The translations under genes were made by a program, and so were the position numbers. Positions 13,775 to 22,450 of a stretch of DNA of 23,135 nt are shown here, one piece after another. The stretch covers positions 1 through 23,135 of the forward strand of contig JBKHHU010000035.1 in NCBI GenBank assembly GCA_046539045.1. Direction: 5' to 3'. The stretch is from JBKHHU01 sp046539045 (GTDB lineage: Bacteria; Planctomycetota; Phycisphaerae; SM23-33). The notes beneath the pieces were generated by a model. The model did no database searches, was not told the origin of the DNA, and worked only from the letters and a program-made list of their open reading frames with translations. Numbering within the stretch: the stretch's first letter is position 1; the number at the start of each line of letters is the position of its first letter.

Positions 13775-14991
13775 AGTACATCATTCTGCTGGCGTCTCTG
13801 GTCATTCAGATCTGTCTGGGCGGGGTTTACGCCTGGAGTGCTCTGGTGCCCGCTCTGCAGGATACGGTCGACTTCAGCGTGGCCCAGACGCAGATCATAT
13901 TCGGATGCCTGTTTGCCGTATTCACGTTATCGATGGTTCTCTCGGGCAAACTCCTGGACCGCCTCGGACCCCGATGGATCGCGAGCATCGGTGCGGTGCT
14001 TTTCGGGGCCGGCTATGTGCTGGCTAGCTTCTCGGGGGGGAACTTCCCGGTGATGCTGCTCGGGATCGGAGTGCTGACCGGGGCGGGCACCGGGTTCGGG
14101 TATGTCTGTCCGCTGACCACCTGCATGCGATGGTTCCCCAACAGGAGGGGGCTGGTCACCGGTGTTTCGATGGCAGGGTTCGGGGGTGGAGCGGTTCTTC
14201 TTTCCGCTCTGGCTGAGCACCTGCTGTCGGACGGAATGCACGTGCTTACGTTCTTTCGGTGGATCGGGCTGGGCTACGGGCTGGCGCTGCTGGCCGCGGC
14301 GTTGGTTCTGCGATTTCCGGAATCGGTCAAAGCTGTTGCCTCTCGTCCTGCCTCTGTGGCAAAGACATTTGCGGCGGATCCGTTCTTCTTCCTCTGTCTG
14401 CTGCTCGGTATGTTCTGCGGTACGTTTGCAGGCATGCTGGTGATCGGTAATCTCAAGCCGATCGGCCTGGCTGCGGGCGTACCGGCTGTACAGGCCACCG
14501 CTGCCATCAGTGTCTTCGCCGCAGGGAATGCAGCCGGGCGTGTTACGTGGGGGTGGCTCTCGGACCGGGTCGACGCACGTCTGATTCCGATTAAGATGAC
14601 CGTTCTGGGTGTGCCGATAGCCCTTCTGGCCTGGGTCAGCTCGTCGGCGATGTTTATCATCGTCTCGTTCGCGGTCGGCTTTGGGTTCGGTGCCTGCTTC
14701 GTCGTCTACGCCGCCCAGGTCGCTTCGCGATACGGACTGGCGCGGGTGGGCGGTATATACCCGGTTGTCTTCCTGGCGTACGGCCTGGCGGGAATTCTCG
14801 GGCCCTCCCTTGGCGGGTGGTTGTACGACACCACGGACAGTTACGGATCGGCGATCGCTCTGGGTTGCGGCGTTCTCGCAGTGGGTCTGATCGGCAGTAC
14901 TCTGCTGCTGTGGAAAGCGAATTCCACAGCTCCCGTCGGCTCTCTTGAGGCAGCGACGGAGGCGGCAGCCCGCGGAGAGACCGGATATTGA
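13771..14991 (+). CDS. MFS transporter, OFA (oxalate/formate antiporter-like) family
   Basis: This is a 406-residue inner-membrane protein with about twelve transmembrane helices in two halves, separated by a loop near residue 190-205. The OFA style is visible in GGVYAWSALV (residues 17-26), in the MFS motif-A loop after helix 2 (GKLLDRLGPRWIA), and in GAGTGFGYVCPLTTCMRWFP and RRGLVTGVSMAGFGGGA. The second half contains NAAGRVTWGWLSDRVDARLI, the second motif-A loop. OFA proteins move small carboxylates such as oxalate, formate or related monocarboxylates; the substrate here cannot be read from sequence. AAGGA lies six bases before the ATG, which overlaps the stop of the Sua5 gene by four bases, so expression is probably coupled to it. 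The next gene, purK, starts 55 bases after its stop. Confidence 0.9.
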   Translation: MKYIILLASLVIQICLGGVYAWSALVPALQDTVDFSVAQTQIIFGCLFAVFTLSMVLSGKLLDRLGPRWIASIGAVLFGAGYVLASFSGGNFPVMLLGIGVLTGAGTGFGYVCPLTTCMRWFPNRRGLVTGVSMAGFGGGAVLLSALAEHLLSDGMHVLTFFRWIGLGYGLALLAAALVLRFPESVKAVASRPASVAKTFAADPFFFLCLLLGMFCGTFAGMLVIGNLKPIGLAAGVPAVQATAAISVFAAGNAAGRVTWGWLSDRVDARLIPIKMTVLGVPIALLAWVSSSAMFIIVSFAVGFGFGACFVVYAAQVASRYGLARVGGIYPVVFLAYGLAGILGPSLGGWLYDTTDSYGSAIALGCGVLAVGLIGSTLLLWKANSTAPVGSLEAATEAAARGETGY

Positions 14992-15046
14992 ACCTGAACT
15001 TTGTGCATTTTGCGGTACTGTACCCGCATAGCGGAGGCTTCTAGGT

Positions 15047-16204
15047 ATGGAGAAATTTGTCACCTCCGATTTCCGTCTGGGCATCATGGCCGGCGGGCAA
15101 CTTGGCAAGATGCTGGCCATCGACGCCAGTCGCTGGGATGTCAAAACGTACGTGCTGGATTCCGGTAGCCATTGCCCGGCTTCCACGGTCTGCACGAGTC
15201 TGATTGAGGGCGACTGCGCGAACTTCGACGATGTGTACCGGTTCGGGCAGCAGGTCGACATGGTTACCTTCGAGATCGAGAACGTCAATGTCGACGCTTT
15301 GCGGAAGCTCAAGGCCGAAGGCAAACCCGTCTTCCCCGACCCGGACGTGCTGGCGTTGATTCAGGACAAGGGCAAACAGAAGCTGTTCTACCGGGATCAC
15401 CAGATTCCCAGCCCCGATTTCACACTCGTGGAAAATGCCGAGCAGATCCGGCAGAGACTCCAGGAGGGCAAGATCGAGATCCCCTTCGTGCAGAAGGCGC
15501 GCACGGAAGGTTACGACGGACGAGGCGTTGCCGCAATTCGCAGCCGGGAGGATCTGCCGAAGCTGCTTGATTGCCCCTCCGTCATCGAGCAGCTCGTGGA
15601 CATCGATCGGGAGTTGGCGGTAATCGTTGCGCGGAACGGAAAAGGGCAGATGGCCGCTTATCCGGTCGTGGAGATGGCCTTTAACCCAGAGGCGAACCTC
15701 GTGGAGATGCTCCTCAGCCCGGCCCGCATCGAGGAGGGACTGCAGCAGCAGGCAACGGAACTGGCTTTGCAGGTGGCGGAGAAGTCCGGCATCCAGGGAC
15801 TCCTGGCGGTGGAACTGTTCCTGGACCGGAGCGGGAAACTGTGGGTCAACGAGAGTGCCCCGCGCCCGCACAACTCCGGCCACCATACGATTGAAAGTGC
15901 GGTAACATCACAGTACGAGCAGCACCTGCGGGCCGTGCTCGATCTGCCCCTCGGGAACACCGAGCTGAAATGCCCCGCCGTCATGATCAACCTCCTCGGG
16001 GAACCGGGGCATGAGGGACCGGCCCGGTACGAGGGCCTGGCCGAAAGCCTCGACATACCGGGCGTGAAGGTTCATATTTACGGGAAGCGGGACACCCGGC
16101 CGTTCCGGAAGATGGGACACATCACGGTGGTTGCTCCGACGCTGGAAGAAGCGCGGCGCCGCGCCGCCGCAGTCAAAGAGAAAGTGAAGGTATGTTCATG
16201 GTGA
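15047..16204 (+). CDS. purK: N5-carboxyaminoimidazole ribonucleotide synthase (PurK)
   Basis: This is a 385-residue ATP-grasp enzyme of de novo purine synthesis. It converts AIR, bicarbonate and ATP to N5-CAIR, the substrate of PurE encoded next. Residues ~11-22 (LGIMAGGQLGKM) form the N-terminal nucleotide-type motif of PurK. The ATP-grasp domain follows with QDKGKQKLFYRDHQIPSP (~106-123), FVQKARTEGYDGRGVA (~147-162) and the metal-binding loop LWVNESAPRPHNSGHHTIE (~265-283). The C-terminal domain ends near 380. A GGAGG ribosome-binding site at 15032-15036 supports the ATG. An inverted repeat (15012-15027) lies in the short leader. The stop overlaps the purE start, so both are in one operon, in the order K then E. 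Confidence 0.95.
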   Translation: MEKFVTSDFRLGIMAGGQLGKMLAIDASRWDVKTYVLDSGSHCPASTVCTSLIEGDCANFDDVYRFGQQVDMVTFEIENVNVDALRKLKAEGKPVFPDPDVLALIQDKGKQKLFYRDHQIPSPDFTLVENAEQIRQRLQEGKIEIPFVQKARTEGYDGRGVAAIRSREDLPKLLDCPSVIEQLVDIDRELAVIVARNGKGQMAAYPVVEMAFNPEANLVEMLLSPARIEEGLQQQATELALQVAEKSGIQGLLAVELFLDRSGKLWVNESAPRPHNSGHHTIESAVTSQYEQHLRAVLDLPLGNTELKCPAVMINLLGEPGHEGPARYEGLAESLDIPGVKVHIYGKRDTRPFRKMGHITVVAPTLEEARRRAAAVKEKVKVCSW

Positions 16205-16710
16205 AACCCAAAGCAGGCATCATTATGGGGTCGGATTCCGACCTGCCGGTCATGCAACAGGCGGTCGATGTGCTCCGGGATTTCGACGTCCCGTACGAGC
16301 TGACGGTCGTCTCTGCCCATCGCACGCCGGACCGCATGTTCGAGTACGCCCGAACCGCTCACGAGAGAGGCCTGGACGTCATCATCGCCGGAGCGGGCGG
16401 AGCAGCTCACCTGCCGGGCATGGTCGCGGCGATCTCCCCCTTGCCGGTGATCGGGGTGCCGGTGAAATCCTCCAATTCGATCGATGGATGGGACTCGGTG
16501 CTTTCGATCCTGCAGATGCCCGGAGGCGTGCCCGTTGCGACGGTCGCCCTGAACGGCAGCAAAAACGCCGGACTGCTTGCGGTACAGATTCTCTCGGTCG
16601 CCGACGATGAACTCCGTAGCAAGCTGCTCGACTACAAAAAGCAGCTCAAGGATTCCGTGATGGCGAAGGTAGAGAAGCTGCAGGCGCAGTCAGGCTCGGA
16701 AGGTCCCTGA
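16198..16710 (+). CDS. purE: N5-CAIR mutase (PurE, class I)
   Basis: This is about 170 residues. It catalyses rearrangement of N5-CAIR to CAIR in de novo purine synthesis, normally as an octamer in the cytosol. Conserved blocks are complete: IIMGSDSDLPVM, SAHRTPDRM, IIAGAGGAAHLPGMVA, VIGVPV and GGVPVATVALNGSKNAGLLA. The presence of PurK next to it and the sequence style indicate the class I (N5-CAIR) enzyme and not the direct AIR carboxylase form. The ATG at 16198 is preferred because GAAGG (16186-16190) is seven bases upstream; an ATG at 16192 is in frame but only one base from it. It overlaps purK by 7 bases. No clear terminator follows in the 86 bp before the convergent antiporter gene. 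Confidence 0.95.
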   Translation: MVKPKAGIIMGSDSDLPVMQQAVDVLRDFDVPYELTVVSAHRTPDRMFEYARTAHERGLDVIIAGAGGAAHLPGMVAAISPLPVIGVPVKSSNSIDGWDSVLSILQMPGGVPVATVALNGSKNAGLLAVQILSVADDELRSKLLDYKKQLKDSVMAKVEKLQAQSGSEGP

Positions 16711-16796
16711 AGCCATCCGGGTTGGAGTCGGTCGCCGGGGTTGGCGCTGAGAATGGTACCGGCCGCAGTCTGATACAACGGACGTCCGGACCAGAA

Positions 16797-18020
16797 TCAC
16801 TCCACCTGCGTCATTACCGGACCCGCCGTCAGGCCATGGAAGACAATGGACAGAAGCACGCACAGCGAAATCATCGCCCACAACTCATCAGATAGCGGGA
16901 AGCGGCCCTCGTTGAGCGCAAACGCAAGGTAATAGAAGGAACCGATCCCGCGTATGCCGTACGCGGCGGTGATCAGACGTCGCCGGCTCTCCATGGAACT
17001 CCGCCATAGTCCCAACCAGCCGATCAACGGCCGGATCAGCACGACGACCGCTACCGCCGAAAGCGCCAGTGCCGGCCGTAGCGGAGTCAGGAGTCCTTGC
17101 GCCAATGCCCCACCGAACAGAACAAGGACGGCGAACATGAGCAGATGCTCACAGATCTCGCTGAACGAGTGCAGCGCCCTGTGGTATTTATGTTCTCGTT
17201 CGCGACGGCGGATCACTTGCGCTGCGACAAATACGCCGATGAAACCATATCCGTGGAGGACTTCGCAGAGCCCGTAGGAGACAAGCGTCGCCGCCAAGGC
17301 AACACTGCCCGCCATCTTCTCGACCAGTCTGTCCCGCAACGCCGTAAAGAACAGCCAACTCAGCAGCCAGCCCGAGAGCAGCCCGACGACCAGCCCGACT
17401 GTCAGTTTGTACAGCACATCCACGAGGAACCAGTCGATGAGCCAACCGGGGGCGGCCAGGCTGGATGCCGCCAACGCCGCCAACGCAAGGTTGGTGAACG
17501 GAAACGCCAAGCCATCGTTCAGCCCCGCCTCCGCAGTAAGGGTAAATCGCACGTCGGCTTCACCGTCCCGATGCGGCCCTCGAATCTGCACGTCGCTTGC
17601 CAGGACCGGGTCGGTAGGGGCCAGCACAGCCCCGGCCAAAAGCGCCGAGGCAATGGGCAAGCCGCCTGCCCAGCCGGTCAAGGCCGTCAAGGCAATAGTC
17701 AACGGCATGGTAATTCCGAGAAGTCGCCACACACACGACCAGCTCCGCCACCCCAGGGGCCGCTGGATCTTGAGCCCAGCGCTCATCAGGGCGATAATCA
17801 CCGCCAACTCGGCAAGGTGCTCGGCTATCGTGCCGCGCTGTCGGGGATCGACCGTCGGCCAGTCCAGCGGAAGCAGGAACAGCAGATACCCCAGTACCAG
17901 GCAGATGATCGGATAGGTGCCCGGGCGGCCACGCAGGATGTCCGGAATTGTGACAGCGCCAAGCACCAACAGGCCCACAATCAGTAGCGAGACGTTGTAG
18001 ACATCGATCAGGTCATTCAT
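16797..18020 (-). CDS. CPA1-type Na+(K+)/H+ antiporter
   Basis: This is a 407-residue inner-membrane protein with about twelve transmembrane helices, expected to exchange Na+ or K+ for protons. Characteristic motifs are AGAVLAPTDPVLASDVQ (129-145, with Asp137 of the unwound-helix region), FTLTAEAGLNDGLAFPF (159-175, with the Glu and Asn-Asp pair of CPA1 exchangers), and near the end AAYGIRGIGSFYYLAFAL. I chose the ATG at 18020 (MNDLIDVYNV); the frame is open upstream into the preceding gene but that part is only antisense-like filler. It overlaps the 3' end of the P-type ATPase gene by eight bases, so the two are one operon. No cytosolic regulatory tail is present; the protein ends just after the last helix. 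The exact ion cannot be told. Confidence 0.9.
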   Translation of the reverse strand: MNDLIDVYNVSLLIVGLLVLGAVTIPDILRGRPGTYPIICLVLGYLLFLLPLDWPTVDPRQRGTIAEHLAELAVIIALMSAGLKIQRPLGWRSWSCVWRLLGITMPLTIALTALTGWAGGLPIASALLAGAVLAPTDPVLASDVQIRGPHRDGEADVRFTLTAEAGLNDGLAFPFTNLALAALAASSLAAPGWLIDWFLVDVLYKLTVGLVVGLLSGWLLSWLFFTALRDRLVEKMAGSVALAATLVSYGLCEVLHGYGFIGVFVAAQVIRRREREHKYHRALHSFSEICEHLLMFAVLVLFGGALAQGLLTPLRPALALSAVAVVVLIRPLIGWLGLWRSSMESRRRLITAAYGIRGIGSFYYLAFALNEGRFPLSDELWAMISLCVLLSIVFHGLTAGPVMTQVE

Positions 18021-20724
18021 GGGTCGAGCCCGGCCTTTGCCCGTGAACCCCGAGACGCTTGAGGATCTCATCGGCGATCCAGATGGAACTCGAAACCAGC
18101 ACGATCCACAACCAGTCCAGTGCAGCCAGAGGCTCGGTCCCGAACAGCCAGCCGCCCAGCGGCGTCTGGACGACGGCTACCTGCAGCGCCACGGCGATGC
18201 CAAGCCCCAGCAGCAGCCATCGGTTGCTCACGAGCCCGATCGAGAAGATGGACTGGCGAAGCGACCGGGCGTTGATCGCCTGGAACCATTCGAAAACGAC
18301 CATCGTCGTGAACGCGATGGTACGTGCCCGATCCACGGCGCCGTCCAGATTGGTCCAAAACAGCCCCAACGTCCCGACGGCCATCAACGGCGCCAGCATC
18401 GCCATTCGGCGAAGTACGACCTTGTTGATGATCTGCTCACCGGTGCGGCGCGGTTTCTGCTTCAGGACATCTTCATGGCCCGGCTCGACACCGAGCGGGA
18501 TCGTGCACGCACCGGCAGTGACGAGGTTGACCCACAGGATCATGACGGCCGTCAAGGGCAACGGCAGACCAAGAACCAACGCGCCGCCGAGCGTCAGGAT
18601 TTCGCCGGCGTTCTGACTCAGCAGGAAGAACGCGACATTCCGGAGATTGCCGAAGATAACCCGGCCTTCCTCGACGGCGTCGACGATCGTGGCGAAGTTG
18701 TCGTTGGTCAGCACCATGTCGGCCGCCTCGCGGGCGACCTCCGTACCGCTCTGGCCCATGGCCACGCCGATGTCGGCCCCTTTCAGCGCCGGGGCGTCGT
18801 TGACGCCGTCACCCGTCATGGCCACCACCTGACCCTGGTCCTTCAGGGCCTCCATGATCTTGAGCTTGTGCGCGGGCGAGACGCGGGCGAACACACCGGC
18901 TTCGAGGATGGCCTCAGACAACTCGCGCTTGTCCATCTGTTCGACGTCTTCGGTCGAGAGGGCTCTGCCGTTCTCGGTCACGCCGACCTTCCGGGCGATG
19001 GCCAGCGCCGTGGTGGCGTAGTCGCCCGTGATCAGGACCGGCCGGATACCGGCCTCTCTGGCGGCAGCCACGGCCGGGGCGCTCTGCTTGCGAGGCGGGT
19101 CGATCATGCCCCACAGCCCGGCGAAAGTCAGGTCCTGCCGGACCTCGGCTTCGTCCAACCCGTCCTTGCCGGCGTCAAACTCACGATACGCCCCAGCCAT
19201 CACGCGGAAGGCCTCACCGGCGAACTTCTCATTGGTCTCCTGGATCTCACGACGTGTCTCGTCGTCAAGCTCGGCCCGCTCACCATCGAGCAGAACGTGC
19301 GAACAGAAGTTCAGGATGCGGTCCGGAGCCCCCTTGACCAAGGCATTGCGGCGGCCGTCCCGCTCGCAGGCGAGGATGGCCATGTATTTACGGTCGGAGG
19401 AGAACGGGATTTCGGCGGTCCGCTCGCATTCTTCCCGCATGACGTCGGGTTCCATCCGGGCTTTCCGGGCGGCTACCAGCAGCGCCGCCTCGCTCGGGTT
19501 TCCCTCCGCCCGCCAACCATTGTCCTGGTCCTCACGAAGGTCGGCGTTGTTGGCCAGCACGCCGATTCCCAACAACCGATCAAGCGCGGGGGGAAGTTCC
19601 TCAAGCCGATCGCCCTGATCGGTCTGAATTTCGCCTTCCGGGTGGTAGCCTTCGCCTGTGACTTCAAACGTCCGGCCCCCGGCCCAGATCTTTCGCACGG
19701 TCATCTGGTTTTCGGTGATTGTGCCGGTCTTGTCCGAGCAGATCACGGTAGTGGAGCCCAGGGTTTCAACGGCCGGCAGGCGGCGGATGATGGCGTGGCG
19801 GTCGGCCATGCGGCGAACGCCCAACGCCAGCGTCACCGTGATGACCGCGGGCAGACCTTCCGGGATGGCCGAGACGGCCACCGCCACCGCGAACAGCAGC
19901 ATTTCCAGCGTCTCATAGCCTCGCAGCAATCCCAGGCCAAAGACCACACCGGCCAGCACGATCCCCACCACGCCCAGGATGATTCCCAACTTGTGCATCC
20001 GCTTCTGAAGCGGGGTGCCCTCACGTCCTGTAGCACGGACTTCCCCGGCGATCTCGCCCATCTCCGTCTGCATGCCCGTCTCGACGACCACGGCCCGACC
20101 CCGACCGCCGGTGATGCTCGTGGACATCCAGACCATGTTGCTGCGGTCGCCGACGGGCGCATCGGCCTCCACCTGCCCCGGCTCCTTGGCTACCGGTTCG
20201 GATTCACCCGTCAGCGCCGACTCATCGGCGTGAAGATCGTCGCCGGAAAGCAGTCTCGCGTCCGCGGCCACCCGGTCGCCGGTTTCCAGTACCAGCACAT
20301 CGCCCGGCACCACGTCGTGGGCCTCGATGTCCTGCTCCTGTCCGTCGCGAAGCACCCGGGCGTGCGGAGCAGCCATCCCCCACAGGGCCGCCAACGCACC
20401 CTCCGCCCGCCACTCCTGCACGAATCCGAGGATCGTGTTGAGTACCACAACTCCGACGACGACACCGGCATCGATGGTCTTGCCCGCCACGAGCGAAACC
20501 ACGGCTGCCGCCAGGAGCAGATAGATCAACGGACTGTGGACCTGGCGAATGAACAGCCGCCACGGACTGACGCCTTCCTCGGCCTCCAGCGTGTTAGGCC
20601 CGGCCTCCTGGAGACGCTGGGCGGCTTGGTCCTCCGTCAGCCCGTCTCCTGAGGTGTCAAGCCGATCCAGTGTTTGATCCGCCTCCAAATCATGCCAATG
20701 AGATTGTCTGTCGCGATCGGTCAT
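18013..20724 (-). CDS. P2-type (SERCA/Na-pump-like) cation-transporting ATPase with altered M6 site
   Basis: This is a 903-residue P-type ATPase in the inner membrane. The order is an N-terminal cation-ATPase domain (~10-75), actuator domain with LTGES (171-175), M4 with AIPEGLPAVITVTLALG (286-302), phosphorylation motif DKTGT (331-335; Asp331), nucleotide domain with KGAP (464-467), then TGDGVNDAPALKGADIGVAM (637-656) and M5-M10. M5 has Asn705 and Glu708 (SQNAGEIL) and M8 has Glu812, the counterparts of SERCA Asn768, Glu771 and Glu908. M6 reads WVNLVTAGACTIPLG: the position of SERCA Asp800 is Ala737 (GCC at 18514-18516 on the reverse strand). The ATG at 20724 has GGAG six bases upstream; a TTG seven codons earlier is less likely. 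The overlapping next gene encodes a CPA1 antiporter. Ca2+ specificity is therefore doubtful; Na+ or another ion is possible. Confidence 0.93.
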   Translation of the reverse strand: MTDRDRQSHWHDLEADQTLDRLDTSGDGLTEDQAAQRLQEAGPNTLEAEEGVSPWRLFIRQVHSPLIYLLLAAAVVSLVAGKTIDAGVVVGVVVLNTILGFVQEWRAEGALAALWGMAAPHARVLRDGQEQDIEAHDVVPGDVLVLETGDRVAADARLLSGDDLHADESALTGESEPVAKEPGQVEADAPVGDRSNMVWMSTSITGGRGRAVVVETGMQTEMGEIAGEVRATGREGTPLQKRMHKLGIILGVVGIVLAGVVFGLGLLRGYETLEMLLFAVAVAVSAIPEGLPAVITVTLALGVRRMADRHAIIRRLPAVETLGSTTVICSDKTGTITENQMTVRKIWAGGRTFEVTGEGYHPEGEIQTDQGDRLEELPPALDRLLGIGVLANNADLREDQDNGWRAEGNPSEAALLVAARKARMEPDVMREECERTAEIPFSSDRKYMAILACERDGRRNALVKGAPDRILNFCSHVLLDGERAELDDETRREIQETNEKFAGEAFRVMAGAYREFDAGKDGLDEAEVRQDLTFAGLWGMIDPPRKQSAPAVAAAREAGIRPVLITGDYATTALAIARKVGVTENGRALSTEDVEQMDKRELSEAILEAGVFARVSPAHKLKIMEALKDQGQVVAMTGDGVNDAPALKGADIGVAMGQSGTEVAREAADMVLTNDNFATIVDAVEEGRVIFGNLRNVAFFLLSQNAGEILTLGGALVLGLPLPLTAVMILWVNLVTAGACTIPLGVEPGHEDVLKQKPRRTGEQIINKVVLRRMAMLAPLMAVGTLGLFWTNLDGAVDRARTIAFTTMVVFEWFQAINARSLRQSIFSIGLVSNRWLLLGLGIAVALQVAVVQTPLGGWLFGTEPLAALDWLWIVLVSSSIWIADEILKRLGVHGQRPGSTHE

Positions 20725-20778
20725 CGTCTTCTCCGGGTTGGACAAGGCAGCGCGCGTATGGACTTCAGGAACAGTCTT

Positions 20779-20784
20779 ATTCTA
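20779..20784 (-). promoter_or_regulatory. Possible -10 element for the ATPase-antiporter operon
   Basis: On the reverse strand TAGAAT (20784 to 20779) lies 54 bases before the ATG at 20724, in the divergent region shared with the histidine kinase gene. The -35 is not convincing (TTCCAA with a 15-base spacer). Confidence 0.3.
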
Positions 20785-20986
20785 TTCCTGTGAATGGACT
20801 TGGAACGGCAAACCCTGAACGGCTGCTTGGAGAGGCGTGTTGCCTGCCGGTGATACGGGTGATGGAGCAGAACTACCTGCTGCAAGGCTGCGAAACGGCT
20901 TCAGGCGGTTTGCGGCAGGGATCCTTTGTATGTCTGCGGCATCTCCGTTAGTGTGTAGCGAGCTCAACGATAGCAGGAGTTACGCG

Positions 20987-22450
20987 ATGAGAGTAGCATT
21001 GAAATTCATCCTGGCCATCGTCATTGTGCTCGCGGCGATCCGCACCGTGGAAGGCTTTCTGACGGTGCGGCGGGAAACCGCCCGTCTCGACGAGGCCATC
21101 GAGCGCGACGCTCGTCTGTTCGGGCGGATTCTGCGCACCTCCGTTCGCAGCGCCTGGATAGCGAACGGGCGCGAGCGCGCGCTCAGCATGATCGAGGCGA
21201 TGAACGTGGGACGCCATCCGATGCACATGTCCTGGGTGCCGTTTGACGGGTCGGACGGACTGAACGCCCGCCTCGACCGCAATTCCCTGTCGAAACTGGC
21301 CGAAGGCGAGACGGTTTCACTGCGTCGACACCGCGGCGAGGAGGGAGAGGTCCAGTACTTCTTTCTGCCGATAGACGTTCCCGAGGCAGACGGAGCGATT
21401 CAACTGGCCGAGCCGCTTGCCGACCGGAGTCGATACGTTCGACATGCCCTTGTTCGTGAGTTTGCTGCTGGGGGCGCCGTCGTCGTTGGCAGCGGGGCAG
21501 CGGTGATTCTGTTGGGCATGTTCGTCATCGGACGCCCGTTGAGCCGTCTGCGTGAGCGGGTCAACGAGATTGGCGACGGTCAACTCGGGAAGCGACTGAA
21601 ACTTGGCGGGCGCGACGAACTCTCGGCCCTGGCGGACGGCCTGAATGACATGTGTGCGAGGCTGGTCGCGGCACGGGAGCGGGAGCAAGCAGAGACGCAG
21701 AAGCGGATCGCCGCCATGGAGCAGATGCGGCACATGGATCGGCTCACGACGATCGGCCGGCTCGCATCTGGAATCGCGCATGAATTGGGAACGCCGCTGA
21801 ATGTGATCAGCGGCCGGGCGGACATGATCTCCGACGGAACCATCCCGCTCGGCTCGCAGGACATCCAGACCAACGCAGTCACCATCAAGTCGCAGGCGGA
21901 CCGCATGACGCAGATCATCCGACATTTGCTGGATTTCGCCCGGCAACGCCCGCCAGAGCGTGTCAAGGTCAGCGGTGAGGAGGTCGTCCGCCAGGCGGTC
22001 GAACTCGTTGATTGCTTGGGTTACCGAGGAAAAATGCGGGTCCAGACGGCACAACCGGGCACATCGCTGATTGCAAAGATGGACCCGGTGCAGATGCAGC
22101 AGGTCATGACGAATCTCATTGAGAATGCTCTACAAGCCATGCCCGAGGGTGGCGAGGCGGTCGTTTCGGTCGAGGCGGTCGATAATGCGGCCGCGCCAAC
22201 CGGTGTTACTGTTTCCAGCGACCGTTTCCTTCAGATCACGGTCGAAGATCAGGGCGAGGGAATTGCAGCTGAGAACCTGCCCAACGTCTTCGATCCCTTC
22301 TTCACAACCAAGGATGTAGGTGAAGGGACGGGGTTGGGTTTGTCGATCACCTACGGCATCGTCCGTGAGCACGGGGGCTGGATCGAGGTATTCAGCCGCT
22401 TGGGAGAAGGCAGTCGCTTTGTGGTCTATCTCCCTCAGGAGGATCTGTAA
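20987..22450 (+). CDS. Membrane sensor histidine kinase, NtrB/ZraS-like
   Basis: This is a 487-residue two-component sensor kinase. There is a transmembrane helix at ~5-22, a periplasmic sensor region at ~23-160 with no recognised domain, a second helix at ~162-182, and a HAMP domain at ~181-235 (RPLSRLRERVNEIGDG). The dimerisation domain has the H-box SGIAHELGTPLNVI (His265). The ATPase domain has the N-box NLIENALQAM (376-385), DQGEGIA (421-427), FDPFFTTK (435-442) and GEGTGLGLS (446-454). I chose the ATG at 20987 because AGGAG lies eight to thirteen bases upstream and it begins a membrane anchor. The stop overlaps the ATG of the response regulator by one base (TAATG). It is transcribed away from the ATPase-antiporter operon, which could be a target; that is inference. 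The signal is unknown. Confidence 0.93.
   Translation: MRVALKFILAIVIVLAAIRTVEGFLTVRRETARLDEAIERDARLFGRILRTSVRSAWIANGRERALSMIEAMNVGRHPMHMSWVPFDGSDGLNARLDRNSLSKLAEGETVSLRRHRGEEGEVQYFFLPIDVPEADGAIQLAEPLADRSRYVRHALVREFAAGGAVVVGSGAAVILLGMFVIGRPLSRLRERVNEIGDGQLGKRLKLGGRDELSALADGLNDMCARLVAAREREQAETQKRIAAMEQMRHMDRLTTIGRLASGIAHELGTPLNVISGRADMISDGTIPLGSQDIQTNAVTIKSQADRMTQIIRHLLDFARQRPPERVKVSGEEVVRQAVELVDCLGYRGKMRVQTAQPGTSLIAKMDPVQMQQVMTNLIENALQAMPEGGEAVVSVEAVDNAAAPTGVTVSSDRFLQITVEDQGEGIAAENLPNVFDPFFTTKDVGEGTGLGLSITYGIVREHGGWIEVFSRLGEGSRFVVYLPQEDL

Noticed and set aside
15012..15027. Inverted repeat GCGGTACTGTACCCGC upstream of purK as an operator or riboswitch
   Set aside because: Too short and imperfect to call. 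No purine riboswitch features are present in the 55-base leader.
13927..15324. A 465-codon - strand frame spanning the MFS gene and the start of purK
   Set aside because: Antisense to two well-supported genes, with basic low-complexity composition.
18019..20652. An 877-codon open frame on the + strand antisense to the P-type ATPase
   Set aside because: It is a by-product of GC-rich third positions in the real gene. Its product is low-complexity (His/Gln/Arg/Gly rich), has no ribosome-binding site and no family motif, whereas the reverse-strand frame has every P-type ATPase motif.
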